Shown: piece by piece, positions 46,100 through 58,695 of the stretch | How the letters are laid out: the number at the start of each line of letters is the position of its first letter | How positions within the stretch are numbered: the stretch's first letter is position 1 | Assembly (NCBI GenBank): GCA_026225945.1 | Contig: JAMJFZ010004066.1 | Span: 224,001 to 288,000 of the forward strand | Length of the DNA stretch: 64,000 nt | Origin: Cricetomys ansorgei | Lineage: Eukaryota; Chordata; Mammalia; Rodentia; Nesomyidae | Direction: 5' to 3' | Program-made: the position numbers and the translations under genes | The notes under the pieces: model-generated | Database searches by the model: none | Told to the model about the DNA's origin: nothing | The model's input: only the letters and a program-made list of their open reading frames with translations

Positions 46100-46660
46100 A
46101 AAGCAATTTGACCAAAGAGTTCTTCAAAGACAGCATACAAATGCCAACCAAGCACATGCAGAGAAACAGAGTTTTACCAGGAACATGATGACATACCACA
46201 TCATTTCTCTAGAATGTTTATAATCAATCAAGAGCATGGAACAAATGCTGTTAGCAAGGAAGAAAACAGAACTTTTATTCCTACTGGGAGAAATGTAAAA
46301 GCAGTTCTTCAAATTATTAAAGGTGCCATGTGTCCTGGAAATCCCACTACTGTGTTGTTTTCCAGCAGCAGGAAAAACATATGCCCGTGTAAATACTTTC
46401 ATATGTGTGTCCACAGCACATCATCATCACTGCTAAGAAATGGAAACATCCCAAATGTCTACCAGCTGAGAGATGGCTCAGTAAAATACAGTATATCTAC
46501 GTAGACTGCAATGAACTACACTACTACAGGAACCATGAAACATTAGGTGAAACTGACCAAATACAGAAAGGCCACTCTTAGTACAAGATGCTATTTATGT
46601 GAAGTGCACAGAATGGGCAAGCCTATGAAGTAGGAAAGCAGAGTTGTGGTTTTAAGGACT
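46100..46660 (+). mobile_element. ancient L1 (L1M-type) fragment, end of ORF2 and 3' UTR
   Basis: AGAGTTCTTCAAAGACAGCA, GCCAACCAAGCACATG, ACTGCTAAGAAATGGAAACA, CATCCCAAATGTCTACCAGC and GATGCTATTTATGTGAAGTG follow the order of old mammalian L1 3' ends. Many small deletions show long decay. Confidence 0.75.
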
Positions 46661-47267
46661 GAAAAAGACAAGAGCACAGATCCTAAAAGGCACACAGTTT
46701 ATCTGCTTAGCTTGCGAATACATCAAAATTAAGTTACCCACATGCACACTTAAAAGGTCCAGACTTACAATACATAAACTAAATACCAACAAAAAATACT
46801 TATTTATCAATCACTCTAATAACCCAACGGAAAGAAAGGGGCAGGGGAGCAATCAAACAAAACACACACAAAACCACCTCATTTACATTAACTCGTGATA
46901 AAAAATAAAACACATAAACTTACATACAAATGAGGAGACTTTGGAAAAATAATTAAATTCTGATAGAAAAGATAATTTGAACAAAGGAAGCACCTATACT
47001 TATCTGTTATGCAGATGACAATTCTACCTAAACTAACCTAAAAAATAAAATGTTAGTTCAGCAAAAGTGACAAGAATCAAAAAAAAAAAAAAAAAAAAAA
47101 TTTGCCCAGATAAATGTATCTGTGAGGGAAAGTACGCGTTGAAAAAAGCCAGAACAGAACACTTAAGAAACACAAAGAAAAAGAAAGTTAGAAAGACAAA
47201 GGGGAGAGAAAGAAGTTATTGCATCAGTAGTGAAAGGTGGTCGACACCGTAGTCTTCAAGATGCTCC

Positions 47268-47504
47268 AGAGTATCAGGTCATCAACACCACAGGGCTGCT
47301 CCTGCAGAGGACGGTCAAATCCCAGCAACCAAGGGGTGGCTCACAGCCATCTCTAACTTCATTTCTAGGGGACTCAATGTCCTCTTCTGGCCTCCATGAG
47401 CACTGTTCCAACACAGTACACATACATATACATACATAATACATACACACAGGCAAACCACTCAAACACACAAAATAAATAAATCTTTAAAAAAAAAAAA
47501 AAAA
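47268..47504 (+). repeat. B2 SINE
   Basis: AATCCCAGCAACCAAGGGGT, GGCTCACAGCCATCTCTAAC, CCTCTTCTGGCCTCCATGAG and AAATAAATAAATCTTTAAAA with A-tail. Confidence 0.9.
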
Positions 47505-47570
47505 GACAACAGAGTACCAAAAGGGAGCTCAAATGCACAAGAAAAACAAATATTTAAAAGATGGTAAAAA

Positions 47571-47745
47571 CAGGCTGGAGAAATGGCACAACAATTAAGA
47601 GCACTACCTCTTCCAGTGGACCTAGGTTTAATTAAGAGCACCCACAAGGTATCTAAAAATCACATTAACACCAGTTCTGGGGATTCAAAGCTTTATTCTG
47701 GCCTCTGTTTACTGCATGCATATTGGAAAACACCGTTAACACAGG
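47571..47745 (+). repeat. B2 SINE
   Basis: The head CAGGCTGGAGAAATGGCACA with AATTAAGAGCACTACCTCTT is clear. The body is diverged. Confidence 0.8.
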
Positions 47746-48203
47746 AAATGAACATAAAAGGGTAGTAAAACAAACTTAGGGAAAGGGTGACTAAGTAGTC
47801 AGATGTGACAACTAGGCACTGTTAAGTAGCCCAAGAATTAAAAGATATTATCAGATGGTTACATAGAGAAACAGCAGTTAAAAGAATTCCCTTTCATTTC
47901 TCACAATTGAATACTAAGAAATTTTTAAAAAATGCTGATGCTTTTTTTAAAAAATGTGTTATAAAGACACAAAAATACAAAAGTCAAAAAAGAAAATGTT
48001 AACTAAAAAAAAAAAATCTATTTGCCAACACTTTATTATTAAAAGGATCGGCCCAAATAATGCATACTCGCCACCACTACATACTGAGCCTCTGTCTCAA
48101 CGAACATAAAGATCCAGTAGAAAATGAACAAATTATACAACTAATTAGTTGTATACTTTGTGTATTGATGAAGAAATGAAAGTTATTGTTTGTATACGAC
48201 ATT

Positions 48204-48271
<68 letters not shown>

Positions 48272-48280
48272 GTATATATT
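48204..48280. repeat. (TA)n-(CA)n compound microsatellite
   Basis: A TA run of about 40 bp passes directly into a CA run of about 27 bp and ends CGTATATA. All of it alternates pyrimidine and purine. Confidence 0.95.
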
Positions 48281-48409
48281 ATCACATAATATATATTTAT
48301 GTTGTGGACACCCATATCCATATGTGGAGGTCAGAGGTCAATGCCATGTGTCTTCTATCATTCATTTTATTTTAAAATTTAAAATTTAATCTGTGTGCGT
48401 GCATGTGTT

Positions 48410-48805
48410 GGGGGGGGTCAGACAAACACAGAGTGCACTGTGTGCAAGTGCTTAAGGAGGCCAAGAAAAGCGCTAGATTCCTTCAAGCTGGAGTTAAAAG
48501 AGGTTGTGAGCCACCAGGTGTGGGTTCTGGGAACTGAATTCAGGTCACTGGAAAGAGCAAGCAAGTGTTCTTGACCACTAAGCCATCTCCCTTACATCTC
48601 CATCTCAATTTTTGAGGCAGGGAGCCAACTAGCTACACTGGCTGACCAGCAAGCCTCTAGAATCCTCCTGATTCTATTTCTCACGACTAGGATTACAGAC
48701 CTTTGACTCTATTCTCCTTTTTAGGTGAGGGTTTGCTGGGGATCCAAACTCAGGTCTTGAAGTTTGTGCAGCGATCTCACCCAATGAGCCATTCCCCCAG
48801 CTCCA
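48410..48805 (-). repeat. B2 SINE, B1-like and B2-like remnants in a row
   Basis: A reversed B2 (about 48410-48596, ending CCACTAAGCCATCTCCC) is followed by a decayed B1-like stretch (about 48610-48703) and another SINE head end (AATGAGCCATTCCCCCAGCT near 48805). Confidence 0.65.
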
Positions 48806-48871
48806 AGAAACAGAAATTGAAACTAGCTTATCCTTGGTTTCTTCTTAGATTGGTAAAGATAAAAGTTTAAT

Positions 48872-49325
48872 CAGGGACTGGCAAACCATCTCAGTGGCTA
48901 AAGGCACTGACTGCCAATTAGAATGACCTGAGTCCTATTCTTCAGGATACACACGGTATAAGCAAGATCAGCTGCATGACTTAGCAGTTACAGGTTGTAA
49001 GAGCCTGACTTCTAGAATCCAATCCCTAGAACCCAATGGTAAAGGTGAGTCACCAAGTAAGGGTCTCATGTGTAAATGCTAAGGTTATTTCAATTCCACT
49101 GTAGGACAATTATAAAAATAGTCTTTTCAGGGTGAGTAAGATAGCTCATCTGGCCAAGGTGCTCACCTTGGTAACTTGATAACCTGAGTCTGATGCCCAG
49201 AGCCCACATAAAGGTACAAATCCTTCCACAAAGTTGCCCTCTGACCTCCACTTGTGCTCAGTGGCATGTGAGCATGCATCCCGTCCCGTCCCATCCCCCT
49301 CCCCCTGCCCCAACAAAACCAGAAA
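48872..49325 (+). repeat. B2/B3 SINEs
   Basis: A partial SINE head (GGCTAAAGGCACTGACTGCC, about 48872-49000) precedes a B3 (about 49128-49325) with GGTGAGTAAGATAGCTCATC and GCCCTCTGACCTCCACTTGT. Confidence 0.7.
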
Positions 49326-50633
49326 CACACTTTTTTAAAGCAATTATTTTCTTAATGGGAAAATTTAAAAATAGACGTTTCCTCAGAAACAAATGCATCT
49401 AAGATCCCCAGAATTACCATCATATACAACTGCAAAACATTGCTTTTAAAACTGGGAATAAGACAAAAATGTGCCCAATTTTATATGACATCAAACTAAG
49501 GTAGAGCTAGCATATGACAAAAGAAAATATAAGCCAGACATAAAACTACCATTTCTAGAAAATACACCAGATATCATGTATCTTATCCAACAGTGAATCA
49601 GGAAAATGTTGTTCAAGAGCATAGATTCTGATACTTCCTGAGAAGAAATCTGACAACCATGTAGATCTAAAGACAAACATATAAACTTCGTGAAAAGTTT
49701 TAAGCTAAATATGGTGAAGACAATTTGGAAAAGGAAATGGAGGGACAGAACACTCTTCTAGACAGACACACAATGCTGTCAAAAGGATTCTCTTCACTTC
49801 TCTGAAGCTTCAACTTGCTCTTACAGATGACAGCCCTCCTTGTCAACACAAGACACCCTAACGAACTGTACAGAATAAACAGCAGTCTTCTATTTTCTGA
49901 AATAAGACATTTAAAAGTAACAACATCAGAAATATATTTCTGCTTACAAGTAAAGCACGCTTTACAGTATAACCCTTAAATTCTTCAGTAAATGTTAGTG
50001 ATAAAACACACCTTGAGTTCAAAATTCTTCCACACATTCAGAAAGTCACTAAAATGTGTGCCGCCCAGTACCTAGTTCTACTAATAGCTAAAATGTATCT
50101 ATCACTGTAATGCACATCAACTGTAAGAGAAAAAGACATAGCTGGAACTGAGGTCCACAAATATACTCGGCACCCAGCTACGTGTGCAATTTACATGAGA
50201 GAAGTCAATGAAGATTTGGTGCCCAAGGTTTTTCCTACAGATTGGTCTAGTAGGTATCCTGTGCTAGCAAAACAGAATTATAAAGTCTGGAAAGAAACAG
50301 ACTATGTAGCACAAACACTACTACAGAGGAGTGTTTTAGCAAAAAGTAACCAGTTGGAGAAGACTGATAAGTCTTCAAAATACAAATTCTCAGATAACAG
50401 CTGGGTGACAGCCTCACAAGGAGGCCTTTAAGGATTGAACTTTGGATCTGATTTCTGCACAGACATCACAAATCGTCTCTAGTATGGCTACCATTTGCCA
50501 TCACTCTGCTCTACAATGATTATTACAACAGAGAAACAAAAGAAGAAATGTTGTGGTCTTTTTGTCTGAATACATTTCTCAAAAAAGAGAATGAGAAAAA
50601 GTTTTAGGGAAGAAAAAAGATCATGATAACAAG

Positions 50634-50725
50634 ACGGGGATATAGTTTGGTGGTAGAACCTTCATGAGCACAGAACCCTAAGACCTTGAGTTCGAGACTC
50701 AGTACCTCACATACACACACAGGTT
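50634..50725 (+). repeat. ID SINE
   Basis: GGGGATATAGTTTGGTGGTA and GACCTTGAGTTCGAGACTCA are ID-like, with a short CA tail. Confidence 0.7.
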
Positions 50726-50763
50726 ATAGACACATGCACTGACTTTAAAAAGCAAAACAATCA

Positions 50764-50940
50764 AGGGCTGTAGAGATGGCTCAGTGGTTAAGAGCGCTGT
50801 CTGCTCTTCCAGAGGTCCTGAGTTCAATTCCAGCAACCACATGGTGGCTCACAACCATCTACAACAGAATTTAAAGCCCTCTTCTGGCATACAGGTATAC
50901 ATGCAAATAAAGCACTCATAAACATAAAATACATAAACAA
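50764..50940 (+). repeat. B2 SINE
   Basis: AGGGCTGTAGAGATGGCTCA, GTTCAATTCCAGCAACCACA and GGTGGCTCACAACCATCTAC are very close to consensus. Confidence 0.95.
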
Positions 50941-50950
50941 ATGTATCTTA

Positions 50951-51165
50951 GAGGCTGGAGAGATGGCTCAAAAGTTAAAAGCACTGGCTGCTCTTGCAGA
51001 GGACCTGGGTTCATATGTTCAGTTCCCAGCACCACGTGGCAGTTCACAACTGCCTATAACTCTAGTTTCAGGGGATCTGGCAACCTCACACACCCTCTGA
51101 CATACAGGCAAAATGCCAATGCACATAAAATTTTTTAAAAAATTTTTAAAGGAAAAAAAAAAAGT
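50951..51165 (+). repeat. B2 SINE
   Basis: AGGCTGGAGAGATGGCTCAA, GGCAGTTCACAACTGCCTAT and AATGCCAATGCACATAAAAT are followed by an A-rich tail. It starts about 10 bp after the previous B2. Confidence 0.95.
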
Positions 51166-51171
51166 AATACT

Positions 51172-51385
51172 GGGAATAGAGCGATAGATCCGTGGTTAAG
51201 AGAACATGAGTTTGATTCCCAGCACCTACACTGGGAGCAGCTCACAATTACATGTAACCAAGGGACAGAATGCCAACTTTTGGTCTCTGATGGAACATGC
51301 ATGCACAAACATATACACACAATTCGCTCACACAGACACGTACATACAGACAAAAAATATTTCAAAGCACAGGTCTTTAAAAATC
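51172..51385 (+). repeat. B2 SINE
   Basis: GGGAATAGAGCGATAGATCC, GTTTGATTCCCAGCACCTAC and the CACACAATTCGCTCACACAG tail make a third B2 in the same orientation. Confidence 0.85.
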
Positions 51386-51687
51386 AAAAGTAACACTGGC
51401 ATAGAATATGCAAGGCCCTGAGCCCAGAAACACATTAGAATGGGGGAAGAGGAACATTAAAAGTAACACTGACTCAACTTTTTAATGTCAGAGCAAACAA
51501 TGTCAATTAAATGGTGTTTGTTCAGAATGCTGATGTTTTAAGATTAAAACACATCCATTCTAACAGATACTTCATGGTGTACAACTATATTTTTTCTCCA
51601 TAATACAGTTATTTGATATAGTTAGAAAATACAGAAAAGTTGTGCGAAGACTAACTAAAGTAAAGCATATTTCTTATCCTTACCATT

Positions 51688-51795
51688 TTGTTTTGTTTTG
51701 AGAAATGGATTCACTATGTATGCAAGAATGGCCTTGAACTCACTTTACAGCCTAGGCTGGGCTTTCTCCCCAGAAATTCTCCCACTTCTCCAGCA
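51688..51795 (-). repeat. B1-like remnant
   Basis: TTTGAGAAATGGATTCACTA and GGCCTTGAACTCACTTTACA are compatible with a decayed reversed B1. Confidence 0.5.
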
Positions 51796-52829
51796 TTTTA
51801 TGTTTATCCTTTGCATAACCTTGATCATACATATTTTAATAAACTAATCATTATTAGAATAAGGTTAAAAGTTCTAAATTTAGAAATCCTTGGTGTCAAT
51901 TTATAACAGACACCCTAATGAGTCACCAATTAACTCAAGATTATCATTATAATAACTACAAGTGACAGTCTAATCCAAAGAGAATGTTTTTAAAATCCCA
52001 ATTTTAAGCCAAAAAGTTGGGAAGCTTCCTCCTCTTTATATACACCTCAGCTACAACTGAGGACACTTCAGGTTTCCTCATCAGCAAGGACAGAAAGGAA
52101 TTCGGGTGTTAACGTATGCAGTGGCCTACTCTGTCCAATTTAACCTAAATTTAAGTCTTTAGTGATTTTCTAAAACAATATACCTAAAAGGAAAAATTAC
52201 AATAAAAGGAAATACCACTAAATGTATGTACACTGTTGAGTTTCAGAATGTATCCTAAAAGATCAAAGTTACAGAAGACAGACTTCAAACACTTGACTGC
52301 CCAAGTGCCTGACAATCCACAGTAAGCTTGTTTGTTACATGTCTGGTCCTGAGGCTTAGGTACTGGGAACCTAGTATGTGCTACAGACAAGACAATTCAG
52401 GTGGTTTTAGAATTTAAAGGGTTTCTGCAGAATCCTAGCAATGTGGATATGTGTTTGGATCTTTTCTTCATCAAAATACATGAGCTATCCCCCTAAAGGC
52501 TATCATTAACTGATGAGCTATATTTTATTTAAAGAAAAGGAGGAAGAAAAGAGGATCTTAGGAACCAGGAATATAATAATCTTATGTTTGTGGTCACATT
52601 TATGTCTATGAAAGTAATGGCAATACTTCTTCACAACTGGCCATGAATGCTTTTACTAAAAAAAAAAAAAAAAAGAGTTTACTAATTTTAAATTATGATC
52701 ACTCTACTATTTTATTTATAGCTGCCAAAAGGAGCAAAAAACTTGTTAAAAAGTGCGTATAAATGAAAGGATTAGGTCAAGTGTCCTACAGGCATATGGT
52801 TTAAAAATTTTCACTTTTAAAATTCATTT

Positions 52830-53035
52830 CTTTTAAGTGAATGGGTGTTTTGCCCGCATGCATGCATGTATGTGAACATGAAGTGCTGGTGGTGGCCAGA
52901 AGAGGGAAGTGGACCTCACCCAGGCCCGCCACCCTGAGATACAGACGGCTGTTAATCACCATATGAATGCTAGGAATCAAACTAAGGTTCTCCTCGAAAG
53001 CAGCCAGTGCTGCTGAGCCATCCTCCAGCCTCAGA
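52830..53035 (-). repeat. B2 SINE
   Basis: GTTTTGCCCGCATGCATGCA, GTGGTGGCCAGAAGAGG and CTGCTGAGCCATCCTCCAGC are in reversed B2 order. Confidence 0.85.
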
Positions 53036-55088
53036 CAGGTGTTCTTTTTTTTAAACTTTGGATCTAATTACAGGACATACTGTGTAAAACATATCACCCA
53101 ACCGCCATAACTAGTGTCACTGGAATTTGTTTAAAAAACAAACCAAACCAAAAAAAAAAAAAAAAAAAAAAAAAAAACCAACTAGGATATACTAGAAGTT
53201 ATTCCACCTAATGAGTTCTTTGTTTAATCAAATTCAGTTTTGCAAGTACTTCTTAGAATTGGCTTAAAGTATAGTGAATGTCATGCTTCTGGCCGTAATA
53301 ATAAAAACATGCTGCAGATAACAGACCCACAGTTGAACAATGTGTAAGTCCGAGCTTTTATACTGCCGTGTAAGGTAATGTGACACCTCTAGCTTCTAGC
53401 ATCAAAAAGATACTGAAAAGAAATTTACCTGTTTGCTAGGTTAAGGTAAAAACAACAACAACCCAAAAAACCTCCAAAAATTCATGACTACTATTTTAAA
53501 AATCACATTAACTTTCACATAACTAAAATTAATCTTAACCACAGCGTATTTTCAATCCTTCAAAGAGACAATCCAAAAGTATCTCTATATAATGTATTGT
53601 GACCTAGAAAATTAAAGACATAAAGATTTTCTTTCTGTAGCATTTTTAAACCCTCAGTACAAAATCTATTTATCTAAACATATAATTAATCTCATTTCCT
53701 GATACAAAACTGCAAGTTTGGGGGTAAAAATTACCTTATTAAGATTTTTGACAATTACTAATAATCACACTGAAATATCAGCCATAGTCTGAAATACTTA
53801 TTCACTGACCTGATAAAATACAATCATCAAATCGCATCCCACTTAACCCTACCAGTTTCAAGCCACGAGTACATATACTCCCTTTGCAGAGATTAAATAT
53901 CCAAGTGCCAAAGGTTTACTCAAGACAGCTTATAACCCCGTGTGAAAAAAGGGTAATTTGGATTTTTGAGTCACAAATACCCTATGCTGACCACTCAGGA
54001 CATACAAATCCCAATTTCTTCATTTTATAGAATTATTCCATGATGTTTTGTGACAAAATGAAAACAGAGTCAATAAGAATATTGATTAATTGCCAGAATT
54101 GATTCCTTCACAAACCCTGTTTTCACAACAGCAACCCCTTATTATTAGGGGAATTAAAAGTTGCTGAACTCAACAATCCCTCCAGTTAAACAAACAGACC
54201 CCTCATAGAGCTGTCCAACGCTGCCCAAACTATCCATCCTTTAGTCGAATCAGTCAGTTTCATGAATTGTAGGATTTATCTTCAAGTCCAGTGCTGACTC
54301 AGAGGGTAGCTTGTTCCCTAGAGAAAACAACCAACAAAAATCAGAACAGCTACTGCTCATAGGCTCTTTCAACACCCAAGTGGATAGGACATATTTAATG
54401 GGTGCAAAAAAACAAAAACAAAACAAAACAGAGAAAGAGAGAGACAGAGAGACAGAGATCAACTTCCTTTCGACTACAGCAGTCCAGAACCGAGGGCATC
54501 TATGCATGCCACGGCACTTGCTTGGAGTATTTACTCAGTTACAGCAAGAATGGTAAATAGCCAACAACATTTGTAAGAAAGCTACCACACAGAACCACCT
54601 GGTTCCTGACAGAGAAGGCACTATAAATGCCAAGTATTCCAAAGGCCAAATCTTGTTTGGTTTGTCTTTGAAAGGCTGCCTTCGAATATTATGGTAGAGA
54701 GCATTATTAATCTCTCTACTTCAAAGCAGTGGAAACACCTAGAGTAGCTTTGTTTCAGGGGTATTCCTTCACTCTGCAGTTTATTGTTCTTATTCAAATT
54801 GTAAGAAGACTTAACAAACACTCTGCTTCAATTCTAACATTGTGACCTGCCTTTCTTGGTATGTCTAAAACAAAAAGGCCTTTGAGCTTCAGGATACACC
54901 TCAACGATACAAGGCAGCCTTTCCAATTCAATAGTTGGTGGTGCCTCTTGCAATGCTATGTTACTATGAGTAAGGGAGTCATTAAAATGCAAAGTCAAAA
55001 ACAAAGAAACCCAACAACTCAAGCTAATTCCAAAACACTGAAATGACCAAAGAGAATCATAAAGTTGACCGACACAACTTTTTAAAAA

Positions 55089-55307
55089 TTGTTTGTGTCT
55101 GTGTGTGTGTGTGTATATGTTGGGTGTGCGTGTGTATGCACCATATGTATGCCTAGTGTCCTTAGAGGCCAGAAAAGGGTTTTAGATGCCCTGGAACTGG
55201 AGTTACAGGCAGATATGAGCCACCACTTGGGAGGTGGGATTAGAACTCAAGTCCTTTGGAAGAGTAACAAATGCTCTTCCTTAACTGCTGAGTTATCTCT
55301 TCAGCCC
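55089..55307 (-). repeat. B2 SINE
   Basis: A GT-rich tail, GATGCCCTGGAACTGGAGTT and TAACTGCTGAGTTATCTCTT form a complete reversed B2. Confidence 0.9.
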
Positions 55308-56935
55308 ATAATTTTTCATTTTTAAAACTTTACCAGTGTTAATAAGTAACCAAGTATGTAAACATACCCTAATCAAAACACCTGTCCTCATTTCCAGGTC
55401 TCAAGATAGAAACTTCCTGATGTCAATTATCTCAAGTGCCTCAGAGCTCTCTGATCTGTGGCAGAAGATACATTGGTGACTATATTTTTAAAGCTGTACT
55501 TATTTGAACACAAGCATCTGGCATTTTGGCAATTTCTCCCCTCCCCGCCCAGTGTTTTCATTGAGTCATTATTTCCCAATTGGTGGTGTATATGGAAATG
55601 TTTAACAACCTAAGAATTATCAACAACCCCTGGATGCAGTAAATGGTATCTACTATGTACGATCCTGGGGAAATGACAAGATAGACACTCGTATCGTTCC
55701 TGTATTCAGTGATTCAAATGAAGGAGCTATACCGTGAGGAGCTGAGAGGCTCCCTGTGCCCTATCGTAGTCTGCCAATGTCCCTTCTGCTAGAAAACAAG
55801 CTTCCTTTGCCAGTGGTGTTCACGTACTATTTTAATAATCATGGGCTTCTGTAAGTGCTTCAGAGCTCTATGCCAGTGCTCAATTTGAATTTCTGAGCTG
55901 TTTTTCCACAATTTATTACATCAGTAAAACATAAATGCAGCCACAATTAGTTTGCATTTCTTGTGCAAATATAACATAAACTTGTGCTGAGCTGGGGTAT
56001 TTTCTTGCAGACCACAAATGAAAGACTTGCTCCTGTCAACCTTGTACTTTACATACACATTGTTATGACTATAAGATAATGCCTTAAATAACCTTCATTT
56101 AAATGTACAAGTACTAGAATAAATGAGTACACAACTCATCCATAGACCTACAATGTTCATATCACCACGTGGCAACACAGAAAGGGAGACCAAGGAATTT
56201 CAGGGCAAATGTTACCTCTCACAATTTCAAGCTACTATTTAACAAAGTAACTTTAGTCTTAGACTTCTAAGTAACTCTGTGAGTTAGTGTAATAAATTTG
56301 ACCCTGCAAATGACAACTCTGCCTGTCTAATTTTAGATCCTGAGGCTATATACAGACTTCATAAAAGTTCTCAACCACTATTCTAAGTGAATACTGTAAG
56401 TGAAACCCAGATTCACAGGTTCTCGAGAGGCAGAAGTGCAATCCAGCTGAGGTTTTGCCACTGCCACTTGCTACAGGTGCTTCCAACACCTTAGCACTCT
56501 TTTTCCAGTTCTCACTATTCTTAAATTTGGGGGTTTCAATACAGTGTGCCCAACTTCGAAGAATTAATGAGAAACTTTTTGCTTTCCACATCATACAGTC
56601 TGTTAAAAAGATCAATTTAAAAGATAAATAAAAAAGAAAAGTCATGGCTACTATTCAAAAAGAACTATCCTATCAACTAAATAATGGCCAGCTGGAATTT
56701 AGTTAATGAAGTATTAGCAAAATATGAATGTACAGTATGAAAATAGCAGTTAAAACAGATTCTGTTCTACCTTGAGTTGTCCTAGGAATTCGGAGCTCTT
56801 CAAAAATCAGCATTTAAGGGTAAATTCCAAGCAGAGAGCCCCTACTCCAAAACTAGCTTAAGGCTCATGACCATGCCTAAACCAGGATTTTCTTCACGTC
56901 TATTCCAGCAGTGATGTTAATTCAGACTACATTGT

Positions 56936-57076
56936 TTGTGTTTGAGACCGTTTCTCCATGTAGTCCTGCTGTCCTAGAACCTGCTCTGTAGAGCAGGCTG
57001 ACCTCCAACTCTGAGCTCTGCCTGCCTCTCCCTCCCAAGTGCTAGGTTAAAGGTGTGTGCCACCACAGTCCAGCTC
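56936..57076 (-). repeat. B1 SINE
   Basis: TTTGAGACCGTTTCTCCATG, GAGCAGGCTGACCTCCAACT and GTTAAAGGTGTGTGCCACCA are present. Confidence 0.9.
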
Positions 57077-57756
57077 AACTACATGTTTAAAACATTGAAA
57101 CAAGCCTTGCCCATCCTCTAAAACTCATCTCAAGTACTTTCTTTTCCATGAAACTTTGTTATCTACACATCCTTATATAAATGAGGTAAAATTCACCTTT
57201 CTTCAAATTTTCTGACATCTTGAACTTTTCCCCTATAGAATTAAAGGGCTATGTGTCAGGAGTTAGGAGAATTTTTAAAATACACCTACAGGTGCATGTT
57301 CTCAATCTGAGGTTTCAGAGTTAGGTCTTCAATAGGGAGAGAGAAGCCTGTGCTTCATCATTAGTCATCATAGGTGACTATGATCCCTATACTTGAAAGC
57401 TCCCTGGAGCTTCCAAGGAAGAACAGGCTTTGAACAAGCTTTAATGTTTACCAATGTTCTATGTGTAATCACAATAATAGGTTAAAATGACAGTTTTCAG
57501 AAGCATTTAGCTTTAGAGGATGAAATATACATATAAAACATGTAGATATAAACTATGAGTCTAATGAAAAACCCACAACACCACAAAAGCTTCTAAGTCA
57601 AAAACATTAATAAGGACTGACTACAGAAACAGAAAGGGTGCTGGGGGGCCATTTAACCTTGATCGATGAAAAGTAGGGAAGAGCTCAATAAACAAGATTT
57701 TTTCACCCCAAGATTTTAAAAAAAAACTAACATTGATATATTTGCTGTCTGTGTAC

Positions 57757-57885
57757 ATAAAGGTGTGGAGGTTAGAGGACAACTTGTAAGAGTCAATTCT
57801 TTACTTCCTGAGAGTCAAACTCAGATCATCAGGCGTGGCAGCAGGTGACCCGCCAAGGCGTCTTGCTAGCAGCAGAACACTGACA
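57757..57885 (-). repeat. B3 SINE
   Basis: GGTGTGGAGGTTAGAGGACA, ACTTGTAAGAGTCAATTCTT and CAGATCATCAGGCGTGGCAG are B3 landmarks. Confidence 0.75.
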
Positions 57886-58564
57886 AAGCACAGAGCTGGG
57901 GGCTTGCCATGTTCCAGTCTGCCCTCTTAAAGACCAGGCTGTGCACTCTAGCACAGTGACCCCACACAAGGTACACTTGAGGAGACCAACAAGCTCACGT
58001 TTTCAGCAAAGTTGACCCTCAGTGGCTACTTTCTGGACATTATTAGTGATTACCAAAAACCATGAAAGGCACTGAAGTTTTTAACTTCGTATCTCTGCCC
58101 TCTTCAGGAAGCACACACCATGTGCTGTGGCTGGGCCTCATGCAGCCTAGTCAAATAGCCACATGAATTCCTTCACAACTTCATAAGCACAATGTTCATT
58201 CTTACTCTAGATCTTTAGCAATCCCCATGATCTGTGTCTTATAAAACTGAGAACTCTTTTACAGTTTCTTATTGGTACTTGTTGCATCTTGTGCTTTGAG
58301 GTCCTAAGTTTTGTTTTTTTGGGTTTTTTTTTTTTTTTGCTGTTCACACCGATAGGTGTCTGTCAAGTGACAAATGCACAGGTAGTATAGGATGCACTGG
58401 ACAAAGACCTGATAGGACACAGCAATACGGAGAGACATGTCTCCGCACCACTCAGAATGGTAGGGAAATTCAAAACTGATCAGTTAATTCTGGGATTTAT
58501 CATTTAATATATTTTTACTCTTTTTTGTTTTGTTTTCCTTTTTCTTTTTCTTCTTTTTCTTTTT

Positions 58565-58695
58565 GTCTTTTTTGAGACAGGGTTATTACTCTGGCTGTCC
58601 TGGAACTCACTCAGTAGACCAGGCTGGCCTTGAACTCACAGAGAGCCACATGTCTCTGCCTCCCGAGTGCTGGGATTAAATGCGCCACCCAGCTA
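58565..58695 (-). repeat. B1 SINE
   Basis: After a T/CT-rich lead come TTTTTTGAGACAGGGTTATT, GACCAGGCTGGCCTTGAACT and GAGTGCTGGGATTAAATGCG. Confidence 0.9.

Noticed and set aside
50634..51385. Apparent tandem tRNA genes or a CRISPR-like array
   Set aside because: The repeated units are diverged B2/ID SINEs with A-rich tails. Units and spacing are irregular, and the genome is eukaryotic.
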